A stretch of DNA of 64,000 nt from Thalassobacillus devorans (GTDB lineage Bacteria > Bacillota > Bacilli > Bacillales > Halobacillaceae): NCBI RefSeq assembly GCF_011761345.1, contig NZ_JAASRY010000001.1, forward strand, positions 124,001-188,000. Direction: 5' to 3'. Both the position numbers and the translations under genes were made by a program. The notes below the pieces were generated by a model. That model worked only from the letters and a program-made list of their open reading frames with translations, searched no databases and was not told the DNA's origin. Positions 53,984 through 63,396 of this stretch are shown here, in pieces; within the stretch, counting starts at the first letter, position 1; each line of letters starts with the position of its first letter.

Positions 53984-54880
53984 ATGGAAATGAACCAAAT
54001 CAATGCGCATTGCTATTATTTTCATAGTGCGGTTAATATCGGATATGTCCATAACGGGGAAGAGGGGATGATCATCGATGCGGGGATTGATAAATCAGCC
54101 ATCAAGAAAGTGATCAAGGGTCTGAAGGAGCATGCCCTGCCTGTCACCCACTTGTTCATAACCCATGCCCATGCGGATCATTATGGGGGAGCACAGTACC
54201 TTCAGGAAAACTTCGATGTCCTTACGATCGCCCCAAAGTTCGAATCGGCCATCCTGGAAAATCCATCTCTCGAGCCGCTGTACTTGTTCGGGGGTAATGA
54301 CCCGCTCGATGAATTAAAAAATAAGTTTCTGGAAGGGCCCCCCGTCCGGATTGATGACCAGGTGGGGGAAGGAAGTTTTACATTCGGAACATTCGACTTG
54401 GAGACGTACTTGCTGCCAGGTCACAGTTACCACCAGCTGGCTGTTAAGGTATTTGATGTGTTATATGCGGCAGACAGCTATTTTGAAGCGGCTCAATTGG
54501 AAAAACACAAAATCCCGTATATTACGGATGCAGCTTTGACGATCGAAAGTCTGGAGCGTCTGAAAGAGATTCCGTGTGATGGTGCTGTGCCCGGTCATGG
54601 AAAGTATGAAACGGATTTCAAAACAACTGTACAGAAAAATATCGATTACCATGTCGTACTGCTTACCTGGCTTGAGAATTATATCGACGAGCATCCGAAT
54701 GGGGTCAGTCATGAAAACATTATCGCTGCCATGTGTGATTCATTTGGTGTAGAAAATAACCAGCTTGGGCAATGGCTGTTGTACAGGACCGCTGTCACTG
54801 CTTATTTGATTGGCGCTGTCAAAGAAGAAACGATTAGTTATGCTATTGAAGGTAACCGCTGGATGTTTAAAACTGCATAA
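53984..54880 (+). CDS. metallo-beta-lactamase-fold hydrolase
   Basis: 298 residues. The metal site THAHADHYGG (HxHxDH, about 59-64), further ligands in LPGHSYHQ (His), YAADSYFE (Asp) and VPGHGKYET (His) are all present, followed by a C-terminal helical region (about 215-298) of the glyoxalase-II-like/RNase-Z-neighbour type. Probably a thioesterase or lactonase; substrate unknown. ATG 53984. Confidence 0.85.
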   Translation: MEMNQINAHCYYFHSAVNIGYVHNGEEGMIIDAGIDKSAIKKVIKGLKEHALPVTHLFITHAHADHYGGAQYLQENFDVLTIAPKFESAILENPSLEPLYLFGGNDPLDELKNKFLEGPPVRIDDQVGEGSFTFGTFDLETYLLPGHSYHQLAVKVFDVLYAADSYFEAAQLEKHKIPYITDAALTIESLERLKEIPCDGAVPGHGKYETDFKTTVQKNIDYHVVLLTWLENYIDEHPNGVSHENIIAAMCDSFGVENNQLGQWLLYRTAVTAYLIGAVKEETISYAIEGNRWMFKTA

Positions 54881-54887
54881 ATAAATA

Positions 54888-54933
54888 CACCCCGGGTCCT
54901 CCAGATATTGGAGAGGGCTCCGGGGGACTTTTC
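54888..54933. terminator. bidirectional terminator hairpin
   Basis: CCCCGGGTCCTCC and GGAGAGGGCTCCGGGGG pair around AGATATT, between convergent genes. Confidence 0.7.
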
Positions 54934-55614
54934 TCAGTTGTAGGGGAGGACATACAGGTCCTCTCCTTCTTTATATTCGGCGAATAAGACATCGGTATAA
55001 TCTGATATTTCCTGCTGTTGCAGCTGGGTCATCAGCCATTTTTTATCAAAACCTGCTTCTTTCAGGTTGTCCCAAAGCACTTCACCATCACTAATAAATG
55101 CCATTGGCAGTGGGGTTGGCTCCGGGGCAAGATTCAAGTCGCTGCGCGTCGGGTTTTGATCCATTGTTTTTTTCAATACAGAAATCGATCCGTCTGTCTC
55201 GAGGACGGCATATTCGACTTCGCGCAAAGAAAAGACATCTTTCGAGCGCAGCAGATGCTGAAGCTGATTTATGTCGAGTTTGTTCTTTTTCAATTCTTCG
55301 CGAACGATTTTTCCTTTATGAATGACAATGGAAGGCTGTCCTTCTAGAAAACCCCGTGTCGCTTTTACTTTTTCTGTTAAAATTTCTGTAACATACATCA
55401 GGACACCCCATACGAGGACGGCGAACCCGATTTGCCAGACGCCGACTTCAGGATCGTAAAGTGCATTGCCGACCAGTTCACCGAGTATGATAGCTGAAAT
55501 AAAGTCAAAGGGGGTGAGCTGGGTGATTTGCGACTTTCCAAGTACCTTGGCCAAAAAGAATAAGGCAGCGAAGCCGAATGAGGCTTCTATTAATATGCGT
55601 AAATAATCCATCAT
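54934..55614 (-). CDS. DUF421/YetF-family membrane protein
   Basis: About 226 residues: three N-terminal helices, the family motif FDFISAIILGELVGNALYD (about 37-55), and a cytosolic C-terminal domain (EGQPSIVIHKGKIVREELKK, then REVEYAVLETDGSISVLKK). Such proteins (YetF, YrbG, YkjA) occur in several copies in spore formers; YetF was linked to spore germination or membrane functions, unproven. ATG 55614 (GAAGGAAC upstream) or GTG 55620. Confidence 0.85.
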   Translation of the reverse strand: MMDYLRILIEASFGFAALFFLAKVLGKSQITQLTPFDFISAIILGELVGNALYDPEVGVWQIGFAVLVWGVLMYVTEILTEKVKATRGFLEGQPSIVIHKGKIVREELKKNKLDINQLQHLLRSKDVFSLREVEYAVLETDGSISVLKKTMDQNPTRSDLNLAPEPTPLPMAFISDGEVLWDNLKEAGFDKKWLMTQLQQQEISDYTDVLFAEYKEGEDLYVLPYN

Positions 55615-55673
55615 GATCACGTTCCTTCTCCTCTGCTCTTAACATTGTAGACAGAGAAAGATGGACCTATACA

Positions 55674-55705
55674 AAAAACCTGGAAGATATTTCTCCTCCA
55701 GGTCG
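55674..55705 (-). terminator. terminator of yjcG-yjcF
   Basis: On the − strand ACCTGGAggagaaatatctTCCAGGT is followed by TTTTT. Confidence 0.88.
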
Positions 55706-55709
55706 AAAA

Positions 55710-56135
55710 TCAGTCTAGTTTTTTTATCATGGTTACATGCGGAATGCCGGCATCCATGAATTCCCCGGAAATCGTTTCGTAACCGAGGGAACGGTAAAAA
55801 TCTTCGGCATGGGTTTGGGCGTTCAATTTCGCCTGTTTCAACCCTTCTTTTCGGATGCGTTTCTCCATCGCCTCGATTATCTGTTTCCCGAAGGACTGTC
55901 CGCGGAAATCCTTCTGGACGCAAATTCGTTCCAGCTTTCCATTTTCATTCAGAAATCGGAGACGGGCAGCTGCGATCGGCTGTTTGTTTTCATAACCGAC
56001 GAAGTGGACGGCTGTATCATCGTGCTCATCCAGTTCAAGGTCTTCCGGTACTTGTTGTTCCTCGATAAAAACCGTTCGGCGAACGCCGAAGGCATCTTTC
56101 AATTGCTGCTCATTCTCGACGTTTTCAATTAACAT
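55710..56135 (-). CDS. yjcF: GNAT acetyltransferase YjcF
   Basis: 141 residues from ATG 56135 (AAGGGTGATAG upstream). Acetyl-CoA motif QKDFRGQSFGKQII (about 74-87) and the ElaA/YjcF opening VENEQQLKDAFGVRRTVFIEEQ. Substrate unknown. yjcF-yjcG-yjcH order as in B. subtilis. Confidence 0.88.
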   Translation of the reverse strand: MLIENVENEQQLKDAFGVRRTVFIEEQQVPEDLELDEHDDTAVHFVGYENKQPIAAARLRFLNENGKLERICVQKDFRGQSFGKQIIEAMEKRIRKEGLKQAKLNAQTHAEDFYRSLGYETISGEFMDAGIPHVTMIKKLD

Positions 56136-56139
56136 TCTA

Positions 56140-56649
56140 TCACCCTTCACCAAGGACGAAGGTTTCATAGACCGTCCAGGAGCCATTTTCCAATTGATAT
56201 AGCAGCTGGAAACGATCGACTGTTTCTTTCAGTTCGAATCCACCCATTCGAAGACTTCCGTATACATCGGAGAATTCATCATCTGAAAGCTTCTGTGCGA
56301 TCGTAATATGTGGCACATAAGAATGCTCGGATTTACCTGGCAGCTTTGCTTCCAGTTTTTCATTAATCGTCATGATTACCTCTGCCGGTTCTACCTTCAA
56401 GTAGATCGCATTCGTGACAGGAGCAAACGAGCTGACCTTGTTGATTTCAATATCAAATGGGTTTGTTTCTTTCGCGATTTCTTTCAAATGCGGTACCATT
56501 TCCTTAATTTTGTTATCCTCTGCTTCAAATGGCTCCTTCAACGTGATATGTGGTGGAATCAAGGCATAATGCGGGTCATATCGTTTACGGTAGGAGTTTG
56601 CGACATCCTGGATTTTTTTCGGTGGAAAAATGGCGATACCATACTTCAT
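56140..56649 (-). CDS. yjcG: 2'-5' RNA ligase/phosphoesterase-fold protein YjcG
   Basis: 169 residues with the two HxT motifs of 2H phosphoesterases: PHITLKEPF (about 33-41) and PHITIAQKL (about 114-122). Cytosolic; the substrate is probably a 2',3' cyclic or linked RNA phosphate. ATG 56649 after GGAGGGTTTTCC. Upstream of yjcF by 4 bp. Confidence 0.9.
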   Translation of the reverse strand: MKYGIAIFPPKKIQDVANSYRKRYDPHYALIPPHITLKEPFEAEDNKIKEMVPHLKEIAKETNPFDIEINKVSSFAPVTNAIYLKVEPAEVIMTINEKLEAKLPGKSEHSYVPHITIAQKLSDDEFSDVYGSLRMGGFELKETVDRFQLLYQLENGSWTVYETFVLGEG

Positions 56650-56764
56650 TGGAAAACCCTCCTAAATATAATATTGCTGATTATATTTCGTGTTGAATAC
56701 AAAGTCGGTCGGTCAGTTTTAAGCTGTAATTATTATATCAAAAATTACTTTTTCGTACATAGGC

Positions 56765-57490
56765 TTACGGTCGGAACATTGTCATAAGCGCACGCTCCAT
56801 GTCCTGCTGCCAATATTTCCACGTGTGCTTGCCATCGAGCTCGTGGAAAAAGTATGTGAGCGGCTTCCTGTTGAGGACGTCTCGAAGCTCATGATTCGGT
56901 GACACAAAATCCTTCCGGTCCCCATCTGTCGTCGGTACATCGGTTTCTTCATTGCCGATCGTATGATAGATGGCGAGGGAGGAAAGATCCTTGCTGTTCT
57001 GGACTTTTTCCATCACACCTCTATTAACGAACGGCGATTGCATGATGACGTTACCGAACGTACTCGGATATTTGAGAGCCGTCATCAGGGACACTGTTCC
57101 GCCAAGGGAATCCCCCATCAGCGTGCGGCCGCTGCCCATATGGTATCCCGGCAGCTCTTCATCGAGAAGCGGGGCGACCTCATTCACAAGAAACTTGATA
57201 TAAGCATCCTGTTTCTCGCCATTCGGATGGTATTTGTCCTGACGGTCATATTTATCTTTATAATGAATGCCGACAAAAATGGTGTCAGCAATTCGCTTTT
57301 TTTCATGAAGTTTATCGCTCAACGTCGCGACCCGGCCCATTTGATAATAGTCGTCACCATCCTGCATGATCGCGATATGATACTTATAGAGCGGCGAATA
57401 ATTCTCCGGCAGATAAACCTTCAGGGTCAATGTTTCATCTAAATAAGAACTATTAATCTCAAAATCCTTGAACGTACCAGCACGTCCCAA
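56765..57490 (-). CDS. yjcH: YjcH-like alpha/beta-hydrolase esterase
   Basis: About 241 residues of the enterochelin-esterase/esterase-D fold: AIMQDGDDY, nucleophile elbow LMGDSLGGTVS (Ser near 128), His in ELDGKHTWKYW. TTG 57490 is the start: GGAGG is 8 bp upstream; the apparent TTG at 57505 is the ribosome site itself. Role unknown. Confidence 0.85.
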   Translation of the reverse strand: MGRAGTFKDFEINSSYLDETLTLKVYLPENYSPLYKYHIAIMQDGDDYYQMGRVATLSDKLHEKKRIADTIFVGIHYKDKYDRQDKYHPNGEKQDAYIKFLVNEVAPLLDEELPGYHMGSGRTLMGDSLGGTVSLMTALKYPSTFGNVIMQSPFVNRGVMEKVQNSKDLSSLAIYHTIGNEETDVPTTDGDRKDFVSPNHELRDVLNRKPLTYFFHELDGKHTWKYWQQDMERALMTMFRP

Positions 57491-57681
57491 AACGAACACC
57501 TCCAAAAAACGACAACTTTTCTATAAATGTAATATACCTATTTTATCATATCATTTTCAAAAAAGTAGAACAGGTCTGACGATTGTCATGGAATTGAAAA
57601 CTCTTCAGCGGAAGCGTAAGAGTCCGAGCTGCCCGCGGAAGAGAGGTTTTCTGGTAATAATAAAAAAATGTTGATTAGTTA

Positions 57682-57710
57682 TTGACACATAAATGAAATC
57701 ATATTATATT
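57682..57710 (+). promoter_or_regulatory. promoter of tRNA-Val
   Basis: TTGACA (57682-57687), exactly 17 bp, TATATT (57705-57710), 35 bp before the tRNA. Confidence 0.8.
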
Positions 57711-57744
57711 AGTACATGTCCCATTCACGAAAACTTCATCCCAT

Positions 57745-57817
57745 GATTCCGTAGCTCAGCTGGGAGAGCGCCACCTTGACAGGGTGGAGGTCGTTGGTTC
57801 GAGCCCAATCGGAATCA
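57745..57817 (+). tRNA. tRNA-Val (anticodon GAC)
   Basis: 73 nt with all four stems: acceptor GATTCCG/CGGAATC, D arm AGCTCAGCTGGGAGAGC, anticodon stem CCACC/GGTGG with loop TTGACAG (anticodon GAC), and T arm GTTGG-TTCGAGC-CCAAT. CCA is not encoded. A terminator follows. The DNA beyond it becomes more AT-rich and leaves the B. subtilis gene order. Confidence 0.95.
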
Positions 57818-57832
57818 CTTACCAAAGTGCCG

Positions 57833-57880
57833 AAATGGCGCGGTTTCTCACTATAGGAGAGGCCGCGTCATTTCTTTTAT
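57833..57880 (+). terminator. terminator after tRNA-Val
   Basis: AAATGgCGCGG and CCGCGtCATTT with an inner TCTC/GAGA pairing, then a T-rich run. Confidence 0.85.
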
Positions 57881-58012
57881 TCTAATCACTTGTTACCAAA
57901 ATTCTTAAATCGACTTTTTCTTTTGCTAAAATAGAGTATCTATCTTTCCTGCGCCCTAGTCACGTGTTATGAACCAGCTTAGTTACTCTGAAATGTTAGA
58001 AATGATGTGAGG

Positions 58013-59149
58013 TTAGCTCTTTAGTCCTTTTATTAGTGACTGTATAACCTCTAGGCGACTAAACTCCTTTGGAGGAAATTCTCCTCTTCTCAGCATTTCC
58101 CTTACTTTTGTCCCTGATAAATGTATATGATCCTGTGTTCCATGGGGACATGTTTTTTTAGTTGTAATTTGGCTGCATTTCTTACAGTAATAAGCATGGT
58201 CAAAAAATAGCGGCTTAATTCCTAGCTCACTTTTGCTGAATAACGAAAAAATTTCTTGTGCTTCATAAGTTCCATAATAATCCCCTACTCCAGCATGGTC
58301 ACGACCTACGATAAAATGTGAACATCCATAATTTTTTCGAATAAGAGCATGAAAGATTGCTTCCCGTGGTCCTGCATATCGCATAGCTGCCGGGAATACT
58401 CCCAAATGAACTCGATTTTTCGGATAGTAATTTTGGAGTAGAATCTGGTAGCTGTTCATTCGTATAGCAGGGGGAATATCGTCAGCTTTTGTTTCTCCGA
58501 CGAGAGGATGTAATAAAAGTCCATCTACTACTTCCAATGAACACTTTTGTATATATTCATGTGCACGATGAATAGGATTTCTGGTTTGGAAAGCTACAAT
58601 TGTTTTCCATCCTCGATTAATGAATTCCTCCCTTGTCTCTTTTGGATTATAATAAAAATCTGGGAATAAGCTTTTTGATCGAGGAGGTCTGACTAATGTA
58701 ATAGGACCTGCTAAGTACACATCAGGTCGATTGAATAGCTTTGCTACTCCAGGGTGAGCAGGGTCAGTAGTTTTGTATACTTGTTTTGCTTCCAGCTTTT
58801 TATCAGGTTTATATTTTTCATGTAAGTGAAGAATACCATATACCTCGCCAGCAAATACCAGTTTTATCTTTTCTCCAATTGTAAGACGTGAAGAAAGGGC
58901 TGCAGTAACTGGCAGTGTAATAGGTATACTCCATACCAATCCATTAGCCAACCTCATTTTTTCCCCCACTGAATTATAATCTTTTTCGCCCATAAACCCT
59001 GTCAAAGGGCTATAGGCCCCTGTTGCGATTAACTCTAAGTCAGAAAGAGCCATTAAATCTAATTCGATTTCTTTTGATATAGAGCTATAATCATAATTAT
59101 AATCTACTTTGGAAATCAGTTTATGTCCATGTGGTTCTATAATAGTCAT
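58013..59149 (-). CDS. sat: ATP sulfurylase (sulfate adenylyltransferase)
   Basis: 378 residues. [12 protein letters not shown] (QTRNP and HxxH, about 193-204) and VGRDHAGVG are the ATP-sulfurylase active-site motifs; a zinc-type Cys set ([16 protein letters not shown], about 308-323) precedes the C-terminal domain. It makes APS from sulfate and ATP. It ends a three-gene − strand unit with cysC and a permease; no APS/PAPS reductase or sulfite reductase is in the window. Confidence 0.94.
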   Translation of the reverse strand: MTIIEPHGHKLISKVDYNYDYSSISKEIELDLMALSDLELIATGAYSPLTGFMGEKDYNSVGEKMRLANGLVWSIPITLPVTAALSSRLTIGEKIKLVFAGEVYGILHLHEKYKPDKKLEAKQVYKTTDPAHPGVAKLFNRPDVYLAGPITLVRPPRSKSLFPDFYYNPKETREEFINRGWKTIVAFQTRNPIHRAHEYIQKCSLEVVDGLLLHPLVGETKADDIPPAIRMNSYQILLQNYYPKNRVHLGVFPAAMRYAGPREAIFHALIRKNYGCSHFIVGRDHAGVGDYYGTYEAQEIFSLFSKSELGIKPLFFDHAYYCKKCSQITTKKTCPHGTQDHIHLSGTKVREMLRRGEFPPKEFSRLEVIQSLIKGLKS

Positions 59150-59167
59150 AATAAAACCCTTTCTTTC

Positions 59168-59755
59168 TTAAATTCTTTTTTGAATAAAATCTACCAAATG
59201 ACTAACAGAATCTGATATGGATTTTTCTGTTGTGTCGATAACTACTTCTGGCGCTAATGGTTCTTCGTAATCTTGTGATATACCAGTGAAATTATTTATC
59301 TTTCCTTCAAGCGCTCTTTTATAAAGACCTTTAGGATCCCTTTTCTTACATTCTTCAACGGAACATTTAACGAAAACTTCAATAAATGTATTATCTTTAA
59401 ACCTTTGCCTAGCTTCATCCCTATCTTTTCTATAGGGTGAAATCGCTGCGACGAGGACAACTATTCCTGCATCAACAAACAATTTTCCAATCTCAGAAAT
59501 TCGGCGAATGTTTTCTGCTCTATCCTTAGGAGTAAATTCTAAGTTGTTATTTATGCCATGTCGCAGGTTATCTCCATCAAGCAAGTACGTATGGATCCCT
59601 TGATTAAATAATTCTCTTTCTACATGGTTAGCAATCGTAGATTTACCAGCACCCGATAACCCGGTGAGCCATATAACCAAGCTTTTGTGACCATAAGCTT
59701 TCTCTCGCTCTTCTTTTAATACATGGGTTTGGTTCCAAGTGATGTCCTCACTCAT
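59168..59755 (-). CDS. cysC: APS kinase CysC
   Basis: 195 residues with the P-loop GLSGAGKS (32-39) and the APS-binding DGDNLRHGINNNLEF, RAENIRR and VAAISPYR motifs. It phosphorylates APS to PAPS, the sulfate donor for sulfotransferases (and the substrate of PAPS reductase in some bacteria). Middle gene, 18 bp before sat and 7 bp after the permease. Confidence 0.94.
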   Translation of the reverse strand: MSEDITWNQTHVLKEEREKAYGHKSLVIWLTGLSGAGKSTIANHVERELFNQGIHTYLLDGDNLRHGINNNLEFTPKDRAENIRRISEIGKLFVDAGIVVLVAAISPYRKDRDEARQRFKDNTFIEVFVKCSVEECKKRDPKGLYKRALEGKINNFTGISQDYEEPLAPEVVIDTTEKSISDSVSHLVDFIQKRI

Positions 59756-59762
59756 AAAACAA

Positions 59763-61019
59763 TTACCTCCAAATTAAAAATGTGAGTGAAACAGTACAAA
59801 TTAAACAAAAGATACTTAGCAAAAATCCGACCTTTAAATAATCAGTAAACCTATAACCTCCTGGGCCGTAAATAATAAGGTTTGTTTGATATCCGATAGG
59901 GGTGATAAAACTGCATGAAGCAGAAATCGCAATTAACATTGCAAACATTTTGGGATCGATCCCTATTTCTAATGCAACCGAATGTCCTAATGGAAACATC
60001 ATGGCTGCGGCAGCAATATTATGAGAAATTTCAGTTAATATCATTGTTACTAGATAGATAGTTATAGCTGTTCCTAATAAGCCAACCCTGTCATTTATAT
60101 ATAATATAGCAATTAAAATCGTTTGGGTTACCCCTGATTTTTCTATAGCTGACCCTATTCCGATAGCAGAAGAAATAAGGATTATTACACTCCAATCAAT
60201 CGATTTTCGTGCTTCTGCAGGACTTATTGATTTAGTAGCCAGCAAAATGAGGACTGCAATAATTGCAGCTTTAATTATGGAGATAAGTTGGACGGCTACA
60301 AGTGTGAACATTACTAGCAAAACAAAGAGTAATATTTTATTATTTCGAAAGTGGTTTATCTGCATATTTTCCGAATTAGCGCTTTTCTTCATGGGGGTTC
60401 GGTTGTCTTTATAACTCCTGTGAGGGAGCAGGTGCCTGCCTATTAAATACATATATATTAGGCCAACAAGGGTAAGAGGAATGCCCAAATAAGAGAATTC
60501 TAAAATTGTAAACCCTGGATGTCCGCTTTGTTGCAGCAAACCGTCTACCATCAAATTCGTAGAAGTGCCATATAAAGTAATTGTTCCACCTAAAATTGCT
60601 GCATAAGATAAGGGGATTAATAGTTTAGAGGGGTTAATCCCGTTGGATAACCCCCAATTACGTACAAGCGGGGTAAGTGTAGATACTATAGGAGTGTTAT
60701 TGATAAAGGCTGATAAGATTGAAACTGATATCATCATTTTAAGAAGGAGCCAAGGAAAATTCCCATTATATTTTAATACTTTTTCAATTATGTGATGTAG
60801 CATACCGCTATTAAATAACCCTTTGCTTATAATAAAAAGAAGGGCTATGGTAATAACACTTTTATTTGCAAAACCTTGAAACGCCTCATCAACTGAGATG
60901 ACATTTGATAATACAAAAATTGATAAGACCGAAAAGAGAGTCAAATCAGGTGGGAACCACTGTTTAATTAATATGGTAAACATTCCTGCTAAAACAAGTG
61001 TTACATAAAAAATCTCCAC
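59763..61019 (-). CDS. SLC13/DASS-type permease, probable sulfate uptake
   Basis: 418 residues, about 11-12 helices. Two symmetry-related motifs bind Na+ and anion in this family: SAFINNTPIVS (about 100-110) with LYGTSTNLMVD, and ILTEISHNIAAAA with FITPIGYQTN. Most bacterial sulfate SLC13 permeases carry two TrkA_C domains between the halves; here only a short linker (about 205-225) is left. The operon with cysC and sat makes sulfate the likely substrate. ATG 61019 follows ATAGGTGGAG. Confidence 0.85.
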   Translation of the reverse strand: MEIFYVTLVLAGMFTILIKQWFPPDLTLFSVLSIFVLSNVISVDEAFQGFANKSVITIALLFIISKGLFNSGMLHHIIEKVLKYNGNFPWLLLKMMISVSILSAFINNTPIVSTLTPLVRNWGLSNGINPSKLLIPLSYAAILGGTITLYGTSTNLMVDGLLQQSGHPGFTILEFSYLGIPLTLVGLIYMYLIGRHLLPHRSYKDNRTPMKKSANSENMQINHFRNNKILLFVLLVMFTLVAVQLISIIKAAIIAVLILLATKSISPAEARKSIDWSVIILISSAIGIGSAIEKSGVTQTILIAILYINDRVGLLGTAITIYLVTMILTEISHNIAAAAMMFPLGHSVALEIGIDPKMFAMLIAISASCSFITPIGYQTNLIIYGPGGYRFTDYLKVGFLLSIFCLICTVSLTFLIWR

Positions 61020-61214
61020 CTATAGCCCACCACCATGATATTGATAACTATGACTACAATATGCATTTTTTATACTTTTGTTATTAAAATGGGTATAGGT
61101 ACTATCTTTCTTCTTGGTGTTCAAAACATTGTTATTTACCCACACCTTTCTCTTAACATCGTTTTATAATACAGTATATTGACCAAATAACATTAAAGAG
61201 AAGGATGAATTAGT

Positions 61215-61928
61215 ATGATTCATTTCAATAAAAATGATCTTGAACAAGATCGTTTAGTGTGTTTTTTGCATGTACCAAAAACTGGTGGGAAAACGTTATG
61301 GAATATATTAGAGAAACAAAGTGAAGATGTCCTTGTTTGGCATGGGAAATTTTTTGAAGAGCTTAATAAACCTTTTGAATTCTTCACTTTCCTAAGGGAT
61401 CCAGTTGATCGAGTGCTATCAACCTATTACTATATACAGAATTATGAACGCGATCCTTTGCATAAAAAAGTAAAAAGAATGAATCTGGAGGAATTTGTTG
61501 GATATATGAGGAATGAGGAAATCGGAGATAAACCATATCCTAAAAAAGATTTGCGCAGTATACGTTTTAGAACAGTGAATCTTGCAACCCGTTATTTATC
61601 AGGCGGTAATCCTTCAGATCTAAAGAAGGCTAAAGAAAATCTTAAGAACCACTTCCCGGTTGTAGGTTTTACAGATATGTATAATGAATCCCTATTTTTG
61701 TTAAAAGAGCATTTTAATTTTGATATTTCCAAAGTAGATAAAATAAACACTAACAGGAAACGGCCAAAAAAGAATGTTGTACCCCAATCCATCATTAAAA
61801 CCATAGTTGAATTAAACAGCCTTGATATAGAATTGTACCAATCGGCAAAGGAAGACTTTATAAATAACTTAAATCAATTGGATAGCACATCGATGCAAAA
61901 GTTAAATCAATGGAAATCTATGCATTAG
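61215..61928 (+). CDS. sulfotransferase family protein
   Basis: 237 residues. The 5'-phosphosulfate binding loop is LHVPKTGGKTLW (about 18-29); the 3'-phosphate binding segment is FTFLRDPVDRVLSTYYY (Arg61, Ser69). This matches carbohydrate-type (Sulfotransfer_2) enzymes. No signal peptide or membrane helix, so it acts in the cytosol on an unknown acceptor. It is divergent from the permease-cysC-sat unit and shares its 195-bp regulatory gap. ATG 61215 follows AAGAGAAGGATG. Confidence 0.85.
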   Translation: MIHFNKNDLEQDRLVCFLHVPKTGGKTLWNILEKQSEDVLVWHGKFFEELNKPFEFFTFLRDPVDRVLSTYYYIQNYERDPLHKKVKRMNLEEFVGYMRNEEIGDKPYPKKDLRSIRFRTVNLATRYLSGGNPSDLKKAKENLKNHFPVVGFTDMYNESLFLLKEHFNFDISKVDKINTNRKRPKKNVVPQSIIKTIVELNSLDIELYQSAKEDFINNLNQLDSTSMQKLNQWKSMH

Positions 61929-61967
61929 TAGAATTTTATTTGTTGATATATGTGGAATTCTTAAAAA

Positions 61968-62025
61968 ATTTAATTGACAGGCAAGGCCAGAACTGAAAAG
62001 TTCTGGCCTTGCCTGTCAATTAATT
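61968..62025. terminator. 25-bp perfect hairpin with GAAA loop, bidirectional terminator
   Basis: TTAATTGACAGGCAAGGCC-AGAACT is followed by GAAA and its exact inverse (61970-61994 with 61999-62023). It lies between the convergent sulfotransferase and amidase genes. Confidence 0.9.
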
Positions 62026-62028
62026 CAA

Positions 62029-63396
62029 TTAAAATTCGTTTAACAGGTCTTGTAATTCTGCTTGCTGTACATCAATTTGTTCAAGAGCATGGTTTATATT
62101 TCGTCTAAAAATACTTATAATACTTTGGCCATAATTGTTTCCTGGAACTGCCCATTTTCCGTTAAGCTGAGTCCAAGTAGTTGCGCTTCCTCGGCTGACA
62201 AGATCAAATCTTGGGTCGACTTTAGGGTAACCATTTGGAATCGGGGCTGTTGAGGCATAGGCGTATAAGTGTTGAATATGTGCATGAACACCTTCTTCAA
62301 CCGTAGCGAAGCTTGCTCCTGGATTATCCGGACCAGTGGCTCCAATACCGGCAAAGTTGTTTTGTTTTTCGTCCACTATACCTGTAAAACGGAAGTAATC
62401 CGTCTCGTGAATAGCCTGCGCATATGCTACATCTGCTCTTATTCCATAAACTTTACCATATTCCCTGTAGTAACCTCCAAGATCTGGAGCTTTGGGGTTA
62501 ATTGTCTTTACAAATTCATTTAATTGACAAGGATTTAAGTGAATATCTCCCTGGATGGTAAAACGTTCTTCCGGGGTGGAGGGAGGTGGTGAAGGAGCTT
62601 CTCCATCTGTCAGAATGAAAGCGTCAGTAATTCCAATGCTCTTCAACTTCTGAACCTGCTGATGGGCGTTGTCTTTTATTGAATAAGCTCCTGCTTGTAC
62701 TCGATAATATTGTTCTCCTGAAATGGTAATTGGGACAATAATAGAATCAATGTTATGAGTCCCTAGGTACTGGACTCGATTTTCCGCATTACTTCGGTTT
62801 TTAAAGGAACCAGCAATGACCTTGTAAAGAATACCTGGTGAGGATTTAGAAGGTAAATCAAAGGCTTTCTTCACACCTTCCCCAATTGCAATTGATACAT
62901 CTTGGATAAATTCAGGGTCAGTTAAAAGCTTTATGTCTTCGGGGTTATCTACAAACAACACCTCTAACAATAATGCAGACATCTTTGTTTCCCTTAGCAC
63001 ATGAAAATTGGCACGCTTTTTCCCTCTATCATTAACACCATATTTAGCTTCCACGGCATCTAAGATCTTATCATGAATAATATTTTGATGGGTTTTAGTG
63101 ACTGGAGGGACAGTACCGTTAAAAATATAACTCTCAAAACCAGTTCCTCCAGCAGCATTGTTGTGAATGGATAAGAAGAAATCGGCATCTTCAGAATTAG
63201 CCAATTGGGTCCTTTGTTCTAATGAAACCGTGAGATCACTGAGTCTTGTCATTACTATATCCACTTCGTAGTTTTTGAGAAGGTATTCTCGCACCTTTAA
63301 AGCGATTGAAAGATTGAAATTCTTTTCTTCATAGCTTTTATAAGTTGCCCCAGGGTCATTTCCTCCATGGCCAGGGTCAATAATTATCTTTTTCAT
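62029..63396 (-). CDS. N-acetylmuramoyl-L-alanine amidase with SPOR and glucosaminidase domains
   Basis: 455 residues. Amidase_3 (about 1-180): IIIDPGHGG (Zn His), EEKNF (Zn Glu), SIHNNA (Zn His) and LLLEVLFVDN (catalytic Glu). SPOR domain (about 195-270) with YKVIAGSFKNRSNAENRVQ and YYRVQAGAY. Glucosaminidase/lysozyme-like domain (about 300-430), QAIHETDYFRFTG (catalytic Glu). No signal peptide, as in CwlC, which lyses the mother-cell wall late in sporulation. Here an extra glycan-cleaving domain is added. ATG 63396 follows AAAGGAGG. Confidence 0.88.
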   Translation of the reverse strand: MKKIIIDPGHGGNDPGATYKSYEEKNFNLSIALKVREYLLKNYEVDIVMTRLSDLTVSLEQRTQLANSEDADFFLSIHNNAAGGTGFESYIFNGTVPPVTKTHQNIIHDKILDAVEAKYGVNDRGKKRANFHVLRETKMSALLLEVLFVDNPEDIKLLTDPEFIQDVSIAIGEGVKKAFDLPSKSSPGILYKVIAGSFKNRSNAENRVQYLGTHNIDSIIVPITISGEQYYRVQAGAYSIKDNAHQQVQKLKSIGITDAFILTDGEAPSPPPSTPEERFTIQGDIHLNPCQLNEFVKTINPKAPDLGGYYREYGKVYGIRADVAYAQAIHETDYFRFTGIVDEKQNNFAGIGATGPDNPGASFATVEEGVHAHIQHLYAYASTAPIPNGYPKVDPRFDLVSRGSATTWTQLNGKWAVPGNNYGQSIISIFRRNINHALEQIDVQQAELQDLLNEF

